From the NCBI RefSeq assembly GCF_006716905.1, contig NZ_VFPV01000005.1, positions 106,500 through 170,499 of the forward strand: a stretch of 64,000 nt of DNA, read 5' to 3'. The translations under genes were made by a program, and so were the position numbers. Position 1 is the first letter of the stretch. Every line of letters begins with the position of its first letter. Below the pieces are notes generated by a model. It saw only the letters and a list, made by a program, of their open reading frames with translations. It was not told the DNA's origin and did not search any database. Positions 9,016 to 19,522 of this stretch are shown in pieces. Source of the DNA: Acidovorax temperans. Lineage in GTDB: Bacteria; Pseudomonadota; Gammaproteobacteria; Burkholderiales; Burkholderiaceae_C.

Positions 9016-9960
9016 CTAGGTTCTTGCCGTTGCCTGTGCGCCGTTAGCGAATGATCGGCCCAGGAACTGCTCCAGCGCTGCTGCGCAGGGGCTCAATGCA
9101 CGGCCTGCGGACCAGGCCAGGCCGACTTCCATGACCGGCAGCCGTGCGTCCATGGGAACGGCGTGGATGCGCCGCCCATCCAGGGACCATGGCCGGAACA
9201 CCATGTCCGACAGGATGGTCACGCCCAGGTTGAGAGCGACCATCTCGCGCAGCGCCTCCATGGAAGACGTCTGGATAATCTTGTGGGGTGTGTGCCCCGC
9301 GTCGGCCCAGTACCGCCGGGCATTGCGGTCGCCTTCGTCCACCATGGGCAGGATGTAGGGGAGCGCCGCAAGTTCTTCGAAACTCACGCTCCCCCGGCCC
9401 GCGTATTCATGGCCCGCAGCCATCCAGAGCTGACGCCTGGACCTTTCCAGGACGCGGGTTTCCAGGCGCTCCGGCGCTTCCAGGTTGGACAGCAAAAGTG
9501 CGCCCATTTCCAGTTGGCCGCTCGCCAGGCGGACCTCGATGTCCTTACGCGGCATTTCCTCGAGCGAGAGTTCTATCCGGGGATACAGCTCGCAGAAACG
9601 CGCGAGGGCGGGCAACAGGAAGTACCCCAGGACGGTGTAGGTCGCGGCCACTTCCAGCTTCCCGTGGAGGTCGCGCCCATGTATCGGAAAGCGGGCCGCC
9701 TCGTTGGCCATGCGCAGAACGGATTCGGCGTGCTGCAGAAAGCCTTGTCCCTGCAAGGTGAGGGTGACGCCTTGGCGTCCGCGATCCAGCAAGGCCGTGC
9801 CCATGGCCTGTTCCAGGTCCGCGATCGCCAGGGTCATGGCCGACTGCGACAGGCCGATCTCTGTTGCGGCAGCCGAGATTTGCCCGCAGCGCGCCACGGC
9901 CACGAAGTAGTGCAGTTGGCGCAGCGTGAAGCGCGGCAGGGCAGGCAGACCGATTGTCAT
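9016..9960 (-). CDS. LysR-type transcriptional regulator
   Basis: 314 residues. The LysR helix-turn-helix is at about residues 10-70 (FTLRQLHYFVAVARCGQ, then ATEIGLSQSAMTLAI), followed by a periplasmic-binding-protein-like effector domain. It is divergent from the oxidoreductase gene at 10075 and is the natural candidate to control it. It also lies directly upstream of the two SDR genes in the same direction. The inducer is unknown. Confidence 0.92.
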   Translation of the reverse strand: MTIGLPALPRFTLRQLHYFVAVARCGQISAAATEIGLSQSAMTLAIADLEQAMGTALLDRGRQGVTLTLQGQGFLQHAESVLRMANEAARFPIHGRDLHGKLEVAATYTVLGYFLLPALARFCELYPRIELSLEEMPRKDIEVRLASGQLEMGALLLSNLEAPERLETRVLERSRRQLWMAAGHEYAGRGSVSFEELAALPYILPMVDEGDRNARRYWADAGHTPHKIIQTSSMEALREMVALNLGVTILSDMVFRPWSLDGRRIHAVPMDARLPVMEVGLAWSAGRALSPCAAALEQFLGRSFANGAQATART

Positions 9961-10074
9961 TGGAAAGGCAAATACCTGGGGTTCAAAAATTGAATTTGAC
10001 TATGCCATAAATATGAACAAAATATAGATAAATGTTTAAATAAAAGGTTGCGCGAGCAACCTGGAGATATCCCC
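9961..10074. promoter_or_regulatory. Divergent LysR / oxidoreductase promoter region
   Basis: An AT-rich 114-bp interval. On the minus strand, positions 10008-10026 read TATTTTGTTCATATTTATG, sharing the GTTCATAT core with the sites near 912 and 9008. The ribosome site GGAGA at 10063-10067 fixes the ATG at 10075 as the start of the oxidoreductase rather than the upstream TTG at 10048. Confidence 0.45.
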
Positions 10075-13000
10075 ATGACCCCTCCCGTTTCCCTGGCGGA
10101 CAAGTACGAATTGCCCGCCGGCCGTGTCTACATGAACGGTACGCAGGCGCTGGTTCGGCTGCTGCTGGCGCAAAAGGCGCGTGACGAGGCCGCCGGGTTG
10201 AATACCGAAGGTTTCGTCTCCGGCTATCGTGGCTCTCCCCTGGGCGCCGTAGACCAGGAGCTGTGGAAGAACCGGGCGCTGTTGGACAAGCACAAGGTGC
10301 GCTTTCAGCCCGGTCTCAACGAGGAGCTGGCGGCAACGTCGGTCTGGGGCACGCAGATGGTGAGCCTGGATCCGAAGGCACGGGTCGATGGCGTGTTCGC
10401 CCTCTGGTACGGGAAGGGACCGGGCGTGGACCGCAGTGGCGATGTCTTCAAGCACGGGAACATCGCGGGTGGCGCTCCGCATGGCGGCGTGCTGCTGGTG
10501 GCGGGAGACGACCACGCATGCAAGTCATCCAGCCTGCCGCATCAGAGCGAGCATGCATTCATCGCTGCGATGATTCCGGTGCTGCATCCTTCGGGAGTAC
10601 ACGAATTCATCGAATTCGGACTCCACGGATACGCCATGTCGCGCTACTCCGGATGCTGGGTGGGCTTCAAAGTGATCAGCGACACGGTCGAGTCCTCGTC
10701 GTCGTTCGACATCGATCCGATGTCGGTCGAGATCAAGATTCCACAGTCCTACCCGGTTCCCGCCGACGGCTTCTCGATCCGCTGGCCCGATCCTCCGCTG
10801 GAGCAGGAGAACCGGCTGCAGCGCGAGCGCCTGTATGCACTGCTCGAATACGTGCGCCTGAACAAACTCAATCGCCAGGACTGGGCAGTCCCGGACGCAC
10901 GCCTGGGTATCTGCACCACCGGCAAGAGCTACCTGGACGTGCGCGAGGCGCTGTCGCTGCTGGGCTTGGACGAGGCGGCCGCACAGGCGCTGGGTGTGCG
11001 CCTGCTCAAAATCGGCGTGGTCTGGCCTTTGGAACCCACCTGCGTGGTTGAGTTCGCACAGGGCCTCGACGAAATACTGGTCGTGGAGGAAAAGCGCCAG
11101 GTACTCGAATACCAGATCAAGGAGCACCTCTACAACGAACCCCATCGCCCCCGCGTGGTCGGCAAATACGATGAATCGGGCGAATGGGTTCAGGTTCCCA
11201 GCAGCGGCATCCTGCTGTCGCCCAATGGCGAGCTCACGCCAGCCGGCATCGCTGATGTGATCGCTGCGCGCCTAGTAAAGGTGTACGGGCAAGGCGTGCT
11301 GCCGGAGTCGGTGCGGGTGTGGTTGGAGCGTCAGGCGGTGGTGGCAACTCGTTCCCCATCCGATGCGCCTGTGCCCCAGCGGCTTCCTTACTTTTGTTCG
11401 GGCTGTCCCCACAACACCAGCACCCAGGTGCCGGAGGGGTCGCGCGCGCTGGCGGGGATCGGCTGTCACTACATGTCGATGTGGATGGATCGCCGCACGG
11501 AAACTTTCAGCCAGATGGGCGGCGAAGGGGTGCCGTGGATAGGGCAGGCGCCCTACACGGATACGCCACATGTGTTCGCCAACCTGGGCGATGGAACCTA
11601 CATGCACTCGGGCTCCCTGGCCATCCGGGCTGCCGTGGCTGCCGGTGTCAACATCACCTACAAGCTGCTGGTCAACGATGCTGTCGCCATGACGGGAGGT
11701 CAGCCAGTCGAAGGCGCACCTTCGGTGCCCCAGTTGCTGCGGCAGCTTGCCGCCGAAGGCGTGAAGGAACTGCACCTGGTGAGCGACGAGCCCGAGGCCT
11801 TTCAGGCCTTGGACGACTTCCCCAAGGATGTCAAGGTGTCGCACCGTGACGGCATGGACGCGCTGCAGCGTGCGCTGCGCGACGTCAAGGGGGTGTCGGT
11901 GATCGTCTATGCGCAGACCTGCGCGGCCGAGAAGCGCCGCCGGCGCAAGAAGAAGACCCTGGTCGATCCGGCGCGTCGAGTGGTCATCAACGAGGCCGTG
12001 TGCGAAGGCTGCGGCGATTGCGGCGTGCAGTCCAACTGCGTCTCCATCCTGCCACTGGAAACGCCCTTGGGGCGCAAGCGGCAGATCGATCAGAGCGGCT
12101 GCAACAAGGACTTCTCCTGCGTGCGCGGATTCTGCCCAAGCTTCGTGGTGCTCGATGGCGCCGAACTGCGAAAGCCCCAGCGTGACCGCGTGGCGCCGCC
12201 TACCGGCATGGCGCGACCCGAGCTGCCAGTCTTGGCACGCCCCTGGAACATTCTGGTGGCCGGGGTCGGCGGCACCGGCGTGGTGACCATCGGTGCCCTC
12301 ATGGGGATGGCCGCGCATCTCGAGGGCAAAGGGGTGCTGGTGCTGGACATGGCAGGTTTGGCGCAGAAGGGCGGGGCCGTGATGTCCCATGTGCGGCTGG
12401 CGGCGGATCCCGTCCAACTGCATGCCGCGCGGGTAGCGCGCGGACAGGCGGACGTGGTGCTCGGCTGCGACCTGATGGTGGCCGCGGCCGGAGATGCGCT
12501 TGCTTCCATGGCGTCCGGGCGCACTCGCGCCGTGTTGAATACGGACGTGGCCCCCACGGGCAGCTTTACACGGGATCCCGACTGGCAGGCGTCGCCCGAT
12601 GCGATGCTCGAGCGGGTCGGTTCGGCCGCTGCCCAGGTAGAGTCTCTGGAGGCTTCCCGCCTGGCGGTCGCCCTCATGGGGGATGCTGTGGCCACCAACG
12701 TATTCCTGCTGGGCTTTGCATGGCAAAAAGGCTGGGTGCCTCTGCAAGAGGATTCGTTGCTGCGCGCCATCGAACTCAACGGCGCCGCGGTGGGCATGAA
12801 CCGCGCAGCGTTTGCCTGGGGACGCCAGGCTGCGCTGGATCCTGCTGCGGTGCGCCTTGCGGCCGGGCTGCCTTCCGACGAGAAGGTGATGCTGATGCCG
12901 AGCAGAACAGCGTCTCTTGCGAGCATTCTGGCCGATCGCACGGAGCGGCTCGCCGACTACCAGAATGCACGCTACGCGCAGCACTACGCGGCGGTCGTGC

Positions 13001-13560
13001 GGCGTGTTTCCGATGTCGAGAAGGCGCGTGTCGGGGGAGAGCGCCTCGCGCGCGAGGTCGCGATGAGCCTCTACAAGCTGATGGCCTACAAAGATGAATA
13101 CGAAGTTGCTCGCCTGCACACCAGCAGTGATTTCCTCGCCCGGCTGCAAGAGCGCTTCGAAGGTGATTTCACCGTGAGCTACTACCTGGCACCGCCGCTG
13201 CTGGCGCGCCGCGACGCGCAAGGCCGTCCAGTCAAGCAGCGCTACGGCGCCTGGGTGCAGACGGCCTTCCGTCTCCTGGCCCGTTTGCGGTTCCTGCGCG
13301 GAACAGTTTTCGATCCGTTCGGCTGGACTCGGGAGCGGCGGGAGGAACGTGCGGCAATCGACGAATTCGAGGCCTTGGTTGAAGACCTGCTGAAAGACCT
13401 GAACAGCAACAACTTCAACGAGGCGTTGGCGCTCGCCCGTTTGCCCCAGCAAGTGCGAGGCTATGGCCATGTGAAGGCGCGCGAGCACGAGGTCGCGCAG
13501 AAGAAGGCCTTGGAGCTCCTGGCCCGCTGGCGAACGAAGACCGGCCTTTCCCAAGGCTAA
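10075..13560 (+). CDS. Indolepyruvate:ferredoxin oxidoreductase, alpha-beta fusion
   Basis: 1161 residues. The N-terminal two thirds correspond to the IorA-like part: a pyrimidine-binding start region and a thiamine diphosphate segment [10 protein letters not shown] cysteine-rich stretch ([13 protein letters not shown], then [12 protein letters not shown]) should hold Fe-S clusters. The last third, from about residue 725 ([18 protein letters not shown]), is the IorB-like gamma domain. Such fused enzymes oxidise aryl-pyruvates or other 2-oxoacids to acyl-CoA and reduce a ferredoxin; the actual substrate here is not provable. etfB follows after 43 bp, so the electrons may be shared with a flavoprotein system. 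Confidence 0.9.
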   Translation: MTPPVSLADKYELPAGRVYMNGTQALVRLLLAQKARDEAAGLNTEGFVSGYRGSPLGAVDQELWKNRALLDKHKVRFQPGLNEELAATSVWGTQMVSLDPKARVDGVFALWYGKGPGVDRSGDVFKHGNIAGGAPHGGVLLVAGDDHACKSSSLPHQSEHAFIAAMIPVLHPSGVHEFIEFGLHGYAMSRYSGCWVGFKVISDTVESSSSFDIDPMSVEIKIPQSYPVPADGFSIRWPDPPLEQENRLQRERLYALLEYVRLNKLNRQDWAVPDARLGICTTGKSYLDVREALSLLGLDEAAAQALGVRLLKIGVVWPLEPTCVVEFAQGLDEILVVEEKRQVLEYQIKEHLYNEPHRPRVVGKYDESGEWVQVPSSGILLSPNGELTPAGIADVIAARLVKVYGQGVLPESVRVWLERQAVVATRSPSDAPVPQRLPYFCSGCPHNTSTQVPEGSRALAGIGCHYMSMWMDRRTETFSQMGGEGVPWIGQAPYTDTPHVFANLGDGTYMHSGSLAIRAAVAAGVNITYKLLVNDAVAMTGGQPVEGAPSVPQLLRQLAAEGVKELHLVSDEPEAFQALDDFPKDVKVSHRDGMDALQRALRDVKGVSVIVYAQTCAAEKRRRRKKKTLVDPARRVVINEAVCEGCGDCGVQSNCVSILPLETPLGRKRQIDQSGCNKDFSCVRGFCPSFVVLDGAELRKPQRDRVAPPTGMARPELPVLARPWNILVAGVGGTGVVTIGALMGMAAHLEGKGVLVLDMAGLAQKGGAVMSHVRLAADPVQLHAARVARGQADVVLGCDLMVAAAGDALASMASGRTRAVLNTDVAPTGSFTRDPDWQASPDAMLERVGSAAAQVESLEASRLAVALMGDAVATNVFLLGFAWQKGWVPLQEDSLLRAIELNGAAVGMNRAAFAWGRQAALDPAAVRLAAGLPSDEKVMLMPSRTASLASILADRTERLADYQNARYAQHYAAVVRRVSDVEKARVGGERLAREVAMSLYKLMAYKDEYEVARLHTSSDFLARLQERFEGDFTVSYYLAPPLLARRDAQGRPVKQRYGAWVQTAFRLLARLRFLRGTVFDPFGWTRERREERAAIDEFEALVEDLLKDLNSNNFNEALALARLPQQVRGYGHVKAREHEVAQKKALELLARWRTKTGLSQG

Positions 13561-13603
13561 GGCAGTCAGGAAAAAGCTGCTACTCATTCCAAAGGAGATA
13601 CAT

Positions 13604-14353
13604 ATGAGAATTCTTGTCCCTGTCAAGCGCGTGGTGGACTACAACGTGAAGGTCCGCGTGAAGTCGGATAACACGGGTGTGGACATCGCCAACGTGAAGA
13701 TGAGCATGAACCCCTTTGACGAAATCGCCGTTGAAGAGGCCGTGCGCCTGAAAGAAAAAGGCCTGGTGACCGAAGTCATCGCAGTCTCCTGCGGCGTGGC
13801 CCAATGCCAGGAAACCCTGCGCACCGCCATGGCCATCGGCGCTGACCGCGCCATCCTGGTCGAAACCGACGCCGAACTGCAGCCCCTGGCCGTGGCCAAG
13901 CTCCTCAAAGCCCTGGTCGACAAAGAACAACCCCAGCTCATCATCCTGGGCAAACAAGCCATCGACGACGACGCCAACCAGACCGGCCAAATGCTCGCCG
14001 CCCTGGCAGACCTGCCCCAGGCCACCTTCGCCAGCAAGGTCGAGTTGGCTGCCGACAAAGTCAGCGTGACCCGTGAAGTGGATGGCGGCCTCGAAACCCT
14101 GGCATTGAGCCTGCCCGCCGTCATCACCACCGACCTGCGCCTGAATGAACCCCGCTACGTCACCTTGCCCAACATCATGAAGGCCAAGAAAAAGCAGCTG
14201 GACACCGTCAAGCCAGAAGACCTGGGAGTGGACGTGGCACCCCGCCTCAAAACCCTGAAAGTGACCGAGCCTGCCAAGCGCGGCGCAGGCGTCAAGGTGG
14301 CCGACGTGGCTGCCCTGGTCGAGAAACTCAAGAACGAAGCGAAGGTGATCTAA
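13604..14353 (+). CDS. etfB: Electron transfer flavoprotein beta subunit
   Basis: 249 residues with the typical start [18 protein letters not shown] and the central [14 protein letters not shown] signature of EtfB. The ribosome site AAGGAG at 13591-13596 is well placed. EtfB forms a heterodimer with EtfA, binds AMP, and carries electrons from acyl-CoA and other flavin dehydrogenases to ETF:quinone oxidoreductase. The etfA start follows directly after the stop codon, so the two genes are one operon. Confidence 0.97.
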   Translation: MRILVPVKRVVDYNVKVRVKSDNTGVDIANVKMSMNPFDEIAVEEAVRLKEKGLVTEVIAVSCGVAQCQETLRTAMAIGADRAILVETDAELQPLAVAKLLKALVDKEQPQLIILGKQAIDDDANQTGQMLAALADLPQATFASKVELAADKVSVTREVDGGLETLALSLPAVITTDLRLNEPRYVTLPNIMKAKKKQLDTVKPEDLGVDVAPRLKTLKVTEPAKRGAGVKVADVAALVEKLKNEAKVI

Positions 14354-15289
14354 ATGTCGGTACTCGTTATTGCTGAACACGACAACGCGTCCATCAAGGG
14401 CGCGACGCTCAACACCGTCGCGGCCGCGGCCGCCTGCGGCGGCGACGTGCACGTGCTGGTGGCCGGCCACAACGCCGGTGCCGCAGCCGCTGCCGCTGCG
14501 CAGATCGCCGGAGTCGCCAAGGTCATCCACGCCGACGCCGCCGGCCTGGAACACGGCCTGGCCGAGAACGTGGCCGCCCAGGTGCTGGCCATTGCCGGCA
14601 ACTACAGCCACATCCTGTTCCCCGCCACCGCCGGCGGCAAGAACGTGGCGCCCCGCGTGGCCGCCAAGCTGGACGTGGCCCAGATCAGCGACATCACCAA
14701 GGTGGTGGGCGCCGACACCTTCGAGCGCCCCATCTACGCGGGCAACGCCATCGCCACCGTGCAGTCGGGCGATGCCGTGAAGGTCATCACCGTGCGCACT
14801 ACGGGCTTCGACGCCGCGCCCGCCACGGGCGGCTCCGCCCCCGTCGAGGCCGCCGCAGCCGTGGCCGATGCGGGCAAGAGCAGCTTCGTGGGCCGCGAAG
14901 TCACCAAGAACGACCGCCCCGAGCTCACCGCCGCCAAGATCATCGTCTCGGGCGGCCGGGCCCTTGGCAGCGCCGAGAAGTTCACCGAAGTCATGACGCC
15001 CCTGGCCGACAAGCTGGGCGCGGCCATCGGCGCATCGCGCGCCGCCGTGGACGCGGGCTACGCCCCCAACGACCTGCAGGTGGGCCAGACGGGAAAGATC
15101 GTGGCGCCGCAGCTCTACATCGCCGCAGGCATCTCGGGCGCCATCCAGCATCTGGCTGGCATGAAGGACTCCAAGGTGATCCTGGCGATCAACAAGGATC
15201 CCGAGGCCCCCATCTTCAGCGTGGCCGACTACGGCCTGGAGGCCGACCTGTTCACGGCCGTGCCGGAACTCGTCAAGGCGATCTCGTAA
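14354..15289 (+). CDS. etfA: Electron transfer flavoprotein alpha subunit
   Basis: 311 residues. The C-terminal FAD domain shows VSGGRALGS, the [15 protein letters not shown] signature, [12 protein letters not shown] and [10 protein letters not shown], all characteristic of EtfA. It pairs with etfB immediately upstream. The stop codon overlaps a strong AAGGAGG sequence at 15288-15294 that looks like the ribosome site of a following gene, commonly an acyl-CoA dehydrogenase in this family, but no such gene follows here. Confidence 0.97.
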   Translation: MSVLVIAEHDNASIKGATLNTVAAAAACGGDVHVLVAGHNAGAAAAAAAQIAGVAKVIHADAAGLEHGLAENVAAQVLAIAGNYSHILFPATAGGKNVAPRVAAKLDVAQISDITKVVGADTFERPIYAGNAIATVQSGDAVKVITVRTTGFDAAPATGGSAPVEAAAAVADAGKSSFVGREVTKNDRPELTAAKIIVSGGRALGSAEKFTEVMTPLADKLGAAIGASRAAVDAGYAPNDLQVGQTGKIVAPQLYIAAGISGAIQHLAGMKDSKVILAINKDPEAPIFSVADYGLEADLFTAVPELVKAIS

Positions 15290-15794
15290 GGAGGCTCTAC
15301 GCCATGGGTTTGCTGCGCCAATGCCTGCAGGAAGTGCGTGAGCGGGAATGCCCGCAACCGCCTATTTTTACCCCGCCATGCACAGTTGCGCACCACAATC
15401 CTGTGCAGTGGCATCACCTCGAAGGTGCACAGCGAGCTTCTGTTCGCGAGTTGCACCGCCATGCTTTCCATCACCGCATCTTGGGAGCCCAGAGCGTGGA
15501 GGGCTAGTCAATATGGCCGTTTTCACCCCGGCAAGCTTAGCGCTCGTTTAAGCCCAAGTCTTCCAGCGCATCACCACTGTGATCCAGCATCTGCGCTGTG
15601 GGCACGGCTACGCATAAGGCAGGCGTTGCAAGTCCACTGCCGTGCGGACTGGGGCTTCCTAATCCGTGTCATGGTTTTCATAGGGTTGCAGTGCCTGGGT
15701 TTCTCACGCTTTAGGTATCAACATCCATTTGGCGCGGTCAGCCGTTAGCAAGCCGTGCAGCCCGCGACCGGCGCGGGCCCACCAGGGAGCCTCC
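15290..15794. other. Non-coding stretch after etfA
   Basis: About 500 bp in which no known gene is seen. A 67-codon frame at 15304-15507 has an excellent ribosome site (AAGGAGG, ATG 9 bases on) but no family features. It may be the scrambled remains of a gene once linked to etfBA. The chemoreceptor ribosome site GGGAG lies at the right end. Confidence 0.4.
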
Positions 15795-17354
15795 ATGCGC
15801 ATCAATCTGCCGGTGACCCAGCAGAACTTCGACTATTCCGGCGACGAGCTGCTGGTGTCCAGCACCAACACCAAAGGCGAGATCACCCACTGCAACCCGG
15901 CCTTCGTGCGCGTGAGCGGCTACGGCTACGACGAGCTCATCGGCCAGCCCCACAACATCATCCGCCACCCCGACATGCCCGCCGAGGCCTACAAGGACCT
16001 GTGGCGCACCATCGGCCGGGGCGAGCCCTGGACGGGCCTGGTCAAGAACCGCCGCAAGAACGGTGACCACTACTGGGTGCGCGCCAACGTCACGCCCATC
16101 CTGGAAGGCGGCAAGCCGCGCGGCTACATGTCGGTGCGCACCAAGCCCAGCGCCGCCGAAGCCGCCGCCGCCGAGGCGCTGTATGCCCAGATGCGCCGCG
16201 AGGCGGACGCAGGCTCCCGCAGCTTCTCGCTGGAGGCGGGCAGCGTGCGCTACCACGGCCTGCGCGGCTGGCGCCAGCGCCTGGCGCAGATGGCGCTGCT
16301 GCCCCGCATGGCGTTGATGCTGGCCGTGCTGGTGCTGCTGGCGCTGGTGCCCGACATGCTCGGGCTGCAGGGCGCGGCGGCCTGGGGCGCGCGCGTGGCG
16401 CTGCTGGTGCTGGGGGCTGGTTGGGTGCTGTGGCGCTTCCAGGCCACGGTGCTGCAGGGGCTGCACGATGCCACGCGCTTCGCGTCCGACATCTCGGCCT
16501 GCAACCTCGCGACCTCGGTCGGCACGGACTACCCCGAGCCGCTGGGCGCGCTCATGCAGCGGCTGCAGCAGACCCAGGTGAACCTGCGCGCCGTGGTGGG
16601 CGACGTGCGCACCGAGGTCGGCAACTTCACCCGGTCGGCCGCCGAGATCACGCGCGGCAGCCTGGACCTGTCGGCGCGCACCGAATCGCAGGCGAGCAGC
16701 CTGGAGGAGACCGCCGCGTCGATGGAGCAGCTGGCCAGCACCGTGCTGCAGACGGCCGAGACGGCGGCCAAGGTCTCGCAGGAGAGCGCGCAGAGCAGCG
16801 AGGTCGCCTCGCTCGGCGGCCAGGCCGTGCAGGATCTGGGCGCGGCCATGCAGCAGATGAAACACTCGTCCGCCAAGATTAGCGAGATCGTGGGCGTGAT
16901 CGAAGGCATCGCCTTCCAGACCAGCCTGCTGGCCCTGAACGCCGCCGTGGAGGCCGCGCGCGCGGGCGAGCAGGGCCGGGGCTTCGCCGTGGTGGCAGGC
17001 GAGGTGCGCGCGCTGGCCCAGCGCAGCGCCAGCTCGGCCAGGGAGATCAGCGGCCTGATCGGCGAGACGGTCGACCAGATCGCCAGCGGCGCCCAGCAGA
17101 TGGACCACGCGGGCACCACCATCCGCGGCGTGGTGGACGCGGTGGAACGCGTGAGCGCGCTGGTGCAGCAGATCAGCAGCGCCACGCGCGAGCAGTCGCA
17201 GGGCATCGCCCAGGTCAACGAGGCCGTGACCCAGCTCGACACGGTGACGCAGCAGAACGCCGCGTTGGTGGAGCAGTCCACGGCGGCGGCGCAGGGCCTC
17301 AAGGACGGTGCCGAATCGCTGGGGCGCGCAATGGATGTGTTTCGGCTGGGGTGA
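15795..17354 (+). CDS. Aer-like PAS-containing chemoreceptor
   Basis: 519 residues from the ATG at 15795, which follows a GGGAG ribosome site. An N-terminal PAS domain of the Aer/aerotaxis kind covers about residues 10-120 ([41 protein letters not shown]). A hydrophobic hairpin lies near 170-215 with no periplasmic domain. The MCP signalling tip follows, with [20 protein letters not shown] and [18 protein letters not shown]. It should sense redox or energy state through a PAS-bound flavin and signal to CheA/CheW. Confidence 0.93.
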   Translation: MRINLPVTQQNFDYSGDELLVSSTNTKGEITHCNPAFVRVSGYGYDELIGQPHNIIRHPDMPAEAYKDLWRTIGRGEPWTGLVKNRRKNGDHYWVRANVTPILEGGKPRGYMSVRTKPSAAEAAAAEALYAQMRREADAGSRSFSLEAGSVRYHGLRGWRQRLAQMALLPRMALMLAVLVLLALVPDMLGLQGAAAWGARVALLVLGAGWVLWRFQATVLQGLHDATRFASDISACNLATSVGTDYPEPLGALMQRLQQTQVNLRAVVGDVRTEVGNFTRSAAEITRGSLDLSARTESQASSLEETAASMEQLASTVLQTAETAAKVSQESAQSSEVASLGGQAVQDLGAAMQQMKHSSAKISEIVGVIEGIAFQTSLLALNAAVEAARAGEQGRGFAVVAGEVRALAQRSASSAREISGLIGETVDQIASGAQQMDHAGTTIRGVVDAVERVSALVQQISSATREQSQGIAQVNEAVTQLDTVTQQNAALVEQSTAAAQGLKDGAESLGRAMDVFRLG

Positions 17355-17518
17355 AACAGCGGTATGCATCGCTCGTGCCTGCCGTTTGGAGGCACCGTAG
17401 TGCGACGGGAGGATAGTAACGGAAATTTTATATATAGACAAAAAATGCAAATATGTATAAATTTTGATGCCGCTGTCCCTTTGTCTAGAGAGGCGGTGCG
17501 GACGGTCCCCACCGGGTG
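17355..17518 (+). promoter_or_regulatory. Probable CRISPR leader
   Basis: 164 bp between the chemoreceptor stop and the first repeat. The middle (about 17414-17465) is strongly AT-rich, as leaders usually are. The variant repeat lies at the far right of the array, which also suggests that the left side is the leader end. No tracrRNA anti-repeat was recognised here by eye. Confidence 0.45.
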
Positions 17519-18148
17519 GTTGTAGCTCCCGCTCTCACCCCGGATAGCTACACTGAGCACGTTTGTAGACCAGTTCTACACAGAGTTGTAGCTCCCGCTC
17601 TCACCCCGGATAGCTACACTTCAGCGGTGTTCGCCATCACCAATGCTGCTGTTGTAGCTCCCGCTCTCACCCCGGATAGCTACACTTCGTCACTGCGAAG
17701 GGACGCTGATAGTTCTGTTGTAGCTCCCGCTCTCACCCCGGATAGCTACACTCGCATTAGCTGAATTTCATCAACCACCGACGTTGTAGCTCCCGCTCTC
17801 ACCCCGGATAGCTACACTAGGTGGGCCTCATGGAACTCAAAGCGCCCGGTTGTAGCTCCCGCTCTCACCCCGGATAGCTACACTACATGGCTCTGCTGAT
17901 ACCGATCCGCGACAGTTGTAGCTCCCGCTCTCACCCCGGATAGCTACACTGGCAACCCAGGCATTGAGCGCCGCAGCAACGTTGTAGCTCCCGCTCTCAC
18001 CCCGGATAGCTACACTCTCATGAACGCACGCTGCGCAAGATGTACCGTTGTAGCTCACGCTCTCACCCCGGATAGCTACACTACACGACGCGAGGCCGTG
18101 CTGCGTGAGATAGTTGTAGCTCCCGCTCTCACCCCGGATAGCTACACT
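17519..18148 (+). CRISPR. CRISPR array, ten 36-bp repeats and nine 30-bp spacers, type II-C-like repeat
   Basis: Repeats start at 17519, 17585, 17651, 17717, 17783, 17849, 17915, 17981, 18047 and 18113, a perfect 66-bp period. The repeat begins GTTGTAGCTCCCGCTCTCAC and ends GGATAGCTACACT. This is very like the Neisseria meningitidis Cas9 (type II-C) repeat, which also begins GTTGTAGCTCCC and ends GCTACAAT. The ninth repeat has one change (C to A at 18057). In Neisseria each repeat ends in a -10-like box that drives its own spacer; the TACACT here is in the matching place. No cas1, cas2 or cas9 is present in the window. Confidence 0.97.
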
Positions 18149-18186
18149 CGACCATCACGAAACCCGCTCCAGGCTTGGCTTGAAGC

Positions 18187-19522
18187 GGGGTCTCCTCGTT
18201 TTCAGTGCAATAAGTGACGGTACGAAAAGCTAGCACTGGCGCGGAGGTGGTGTTGGTAGATCGTTGATTTCATTGACTTTCCTGTTCACTTTCAAATCTG
18301 CGATTCGTGGCGTCAAACCGTGGTCGGTTTCATCCATTGGTGCCAGTTATCGATGCATTTGGCCGCGAAGGCAGGATTTGGTCAGCATAGCGGTCAACCG
18401 GGAAGCGAAACACACCCCGCAAGTTGATGCTCTCCAGCCTGGTGGGCGCAATCTTCCCGATCAGTTCCGGTGGAATGACCTGGCGGCGGTTCGACCAGCG
18501 ATCCAGGACCGCCTGCATCTGTGAGGTATTCCACGCCATCACGATGTTGGCCATCAGGCTCAACGCATCGGCCACAGCCTGCATTTCATCGACACGTTTG
18601 GCCTGCGCCGGGCTGATCCGGCCGGTATAAATGGCGCGCTTGAGGGCGTTAACAGCCTCGCCCCGATTGAGCACCCGGCGCAACTCGTTCCTGAAAGCGT
18701 CCTTGACAAAGTAGTCAGCCAAAAACGCCGTACGCAGCAACCGCCCCAATTGCACGCCAGCCTCATAGATTGGATCGCCCTGGGCGGCAGAACCGAACCG
18801 CGCAAGAGCTGCCACCGCACTGGCATGTCCGCTCATGACCGAGGCTGCCAGGTGCACCAGACTATCCCAATGCTTTTCGATCAAAGCGACGTCGACATTG
18901 GCTTCGCACACCGCAGCGATTTCTGCGGGCACTTTGGTGCCGCGTGGCACAAAGAGGTGGCGCTGTTTGAGTTCCTTCAACCGCGGGCAAAGATCAAAAC
19001 CAAGCAAACGGGCATGTGACATGGCAAAGTCGGTGTAGCCATGGGTATCCACAGCAAGCTGGCTGGTCTCCAGCTTTTCTTGGCGGATGACACCTTCAAT
19101 GGCCACGCCCGCCTGGCGCTCATTGAGCACAAAGGGCTGCGCATGGAAGATGCCCCACCGGTCTTTTACATGGGAGTAGATTCCAATGGAAGGTGTGTTG
19201 CGCCGAGGATCAAGCCGGGCTTGCCACACCCGTTTGGTGGTCTCCATGCTCATCATGTCAGAAGATGCCAAATCGGACCGCCCCCAGGTGGCGGCAATCG
19301 GGTGTCGCTGCATGAATTCCAGCACAGCCTGGCAGGCCTGGCTCAGACGCCGTTCGTCCCGCGCCCAGCGCATGGCCTGGCGAATGCTGGTGGCAGACAA
19401 TTGCGGAATCATGCGCGCGCATTCGACCGCAGTCAGACTGGTGCCGTGGGCCATGATGCCGGCATAGACCATCAGCAGCTCGTCGGTAGAGCGCGGCTCA
19501 CGTCCGAGCATGATCCAGCTAA
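18187..19522 (-). mobile_element. IS1071 fragment A (right-hand 1336 bp)
   Basis: It starts with the IS1071 terminal repeat GGGGTCTCCTCGTTTTCAGT at 18187 and matches the other copies in this window until 19522, where the IS5-like element begins. It contains the end of tnpA on the minus strand and lacks the other IS1071 end. IS1071 is a Tn3-family insertion sequence with about 110-bp inverted repeats, typical of catabolic plasmids and genomes of Comamonadaceae. Confidence 0.93.
18330..19522 (-). pseudogene. tnpA: tnpA of IS1071, C-terminal part
   Basis: About 395 codons of the C-terminal half of the 971-residue Tn3-family transposase, identical in reading to the copy at 27863-29196 (for example DDMMSMETTKRVWQ-type core and the end SITGTNG). 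The 5' part is missing at the junction with the IS5-like element at 19523, so no full transposase can be made from this copy. Confidence 0.93.

Noticed and set aside
11272..13626. 784-codon minus-strand frame over the oxidoreductase
   Set aside because: Codon-bias shadow; the sense strand has Fe-S and thiamine motifs in order.
13580..15151. 523-codon minus-strand frame over etfBA
   Set aside because: Shadow of high-GC etfB/etfA; Gly/His-rich with no family, while the sense proteins are unmistakable.
15738..17450. 570-codon minus-strand frame over the chemoreceptor
   Set aside because: Antisense shadow rich in Arg, Gly and His; the plus strand encodes a clear PAS-MCP protein.
17414..17518. 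tracrRNA gene next to the CRISPR array
   Set aside because: No convincing anti-repeat complementary to the 36-bp repeat was found in the leader or between the array and IS1071.
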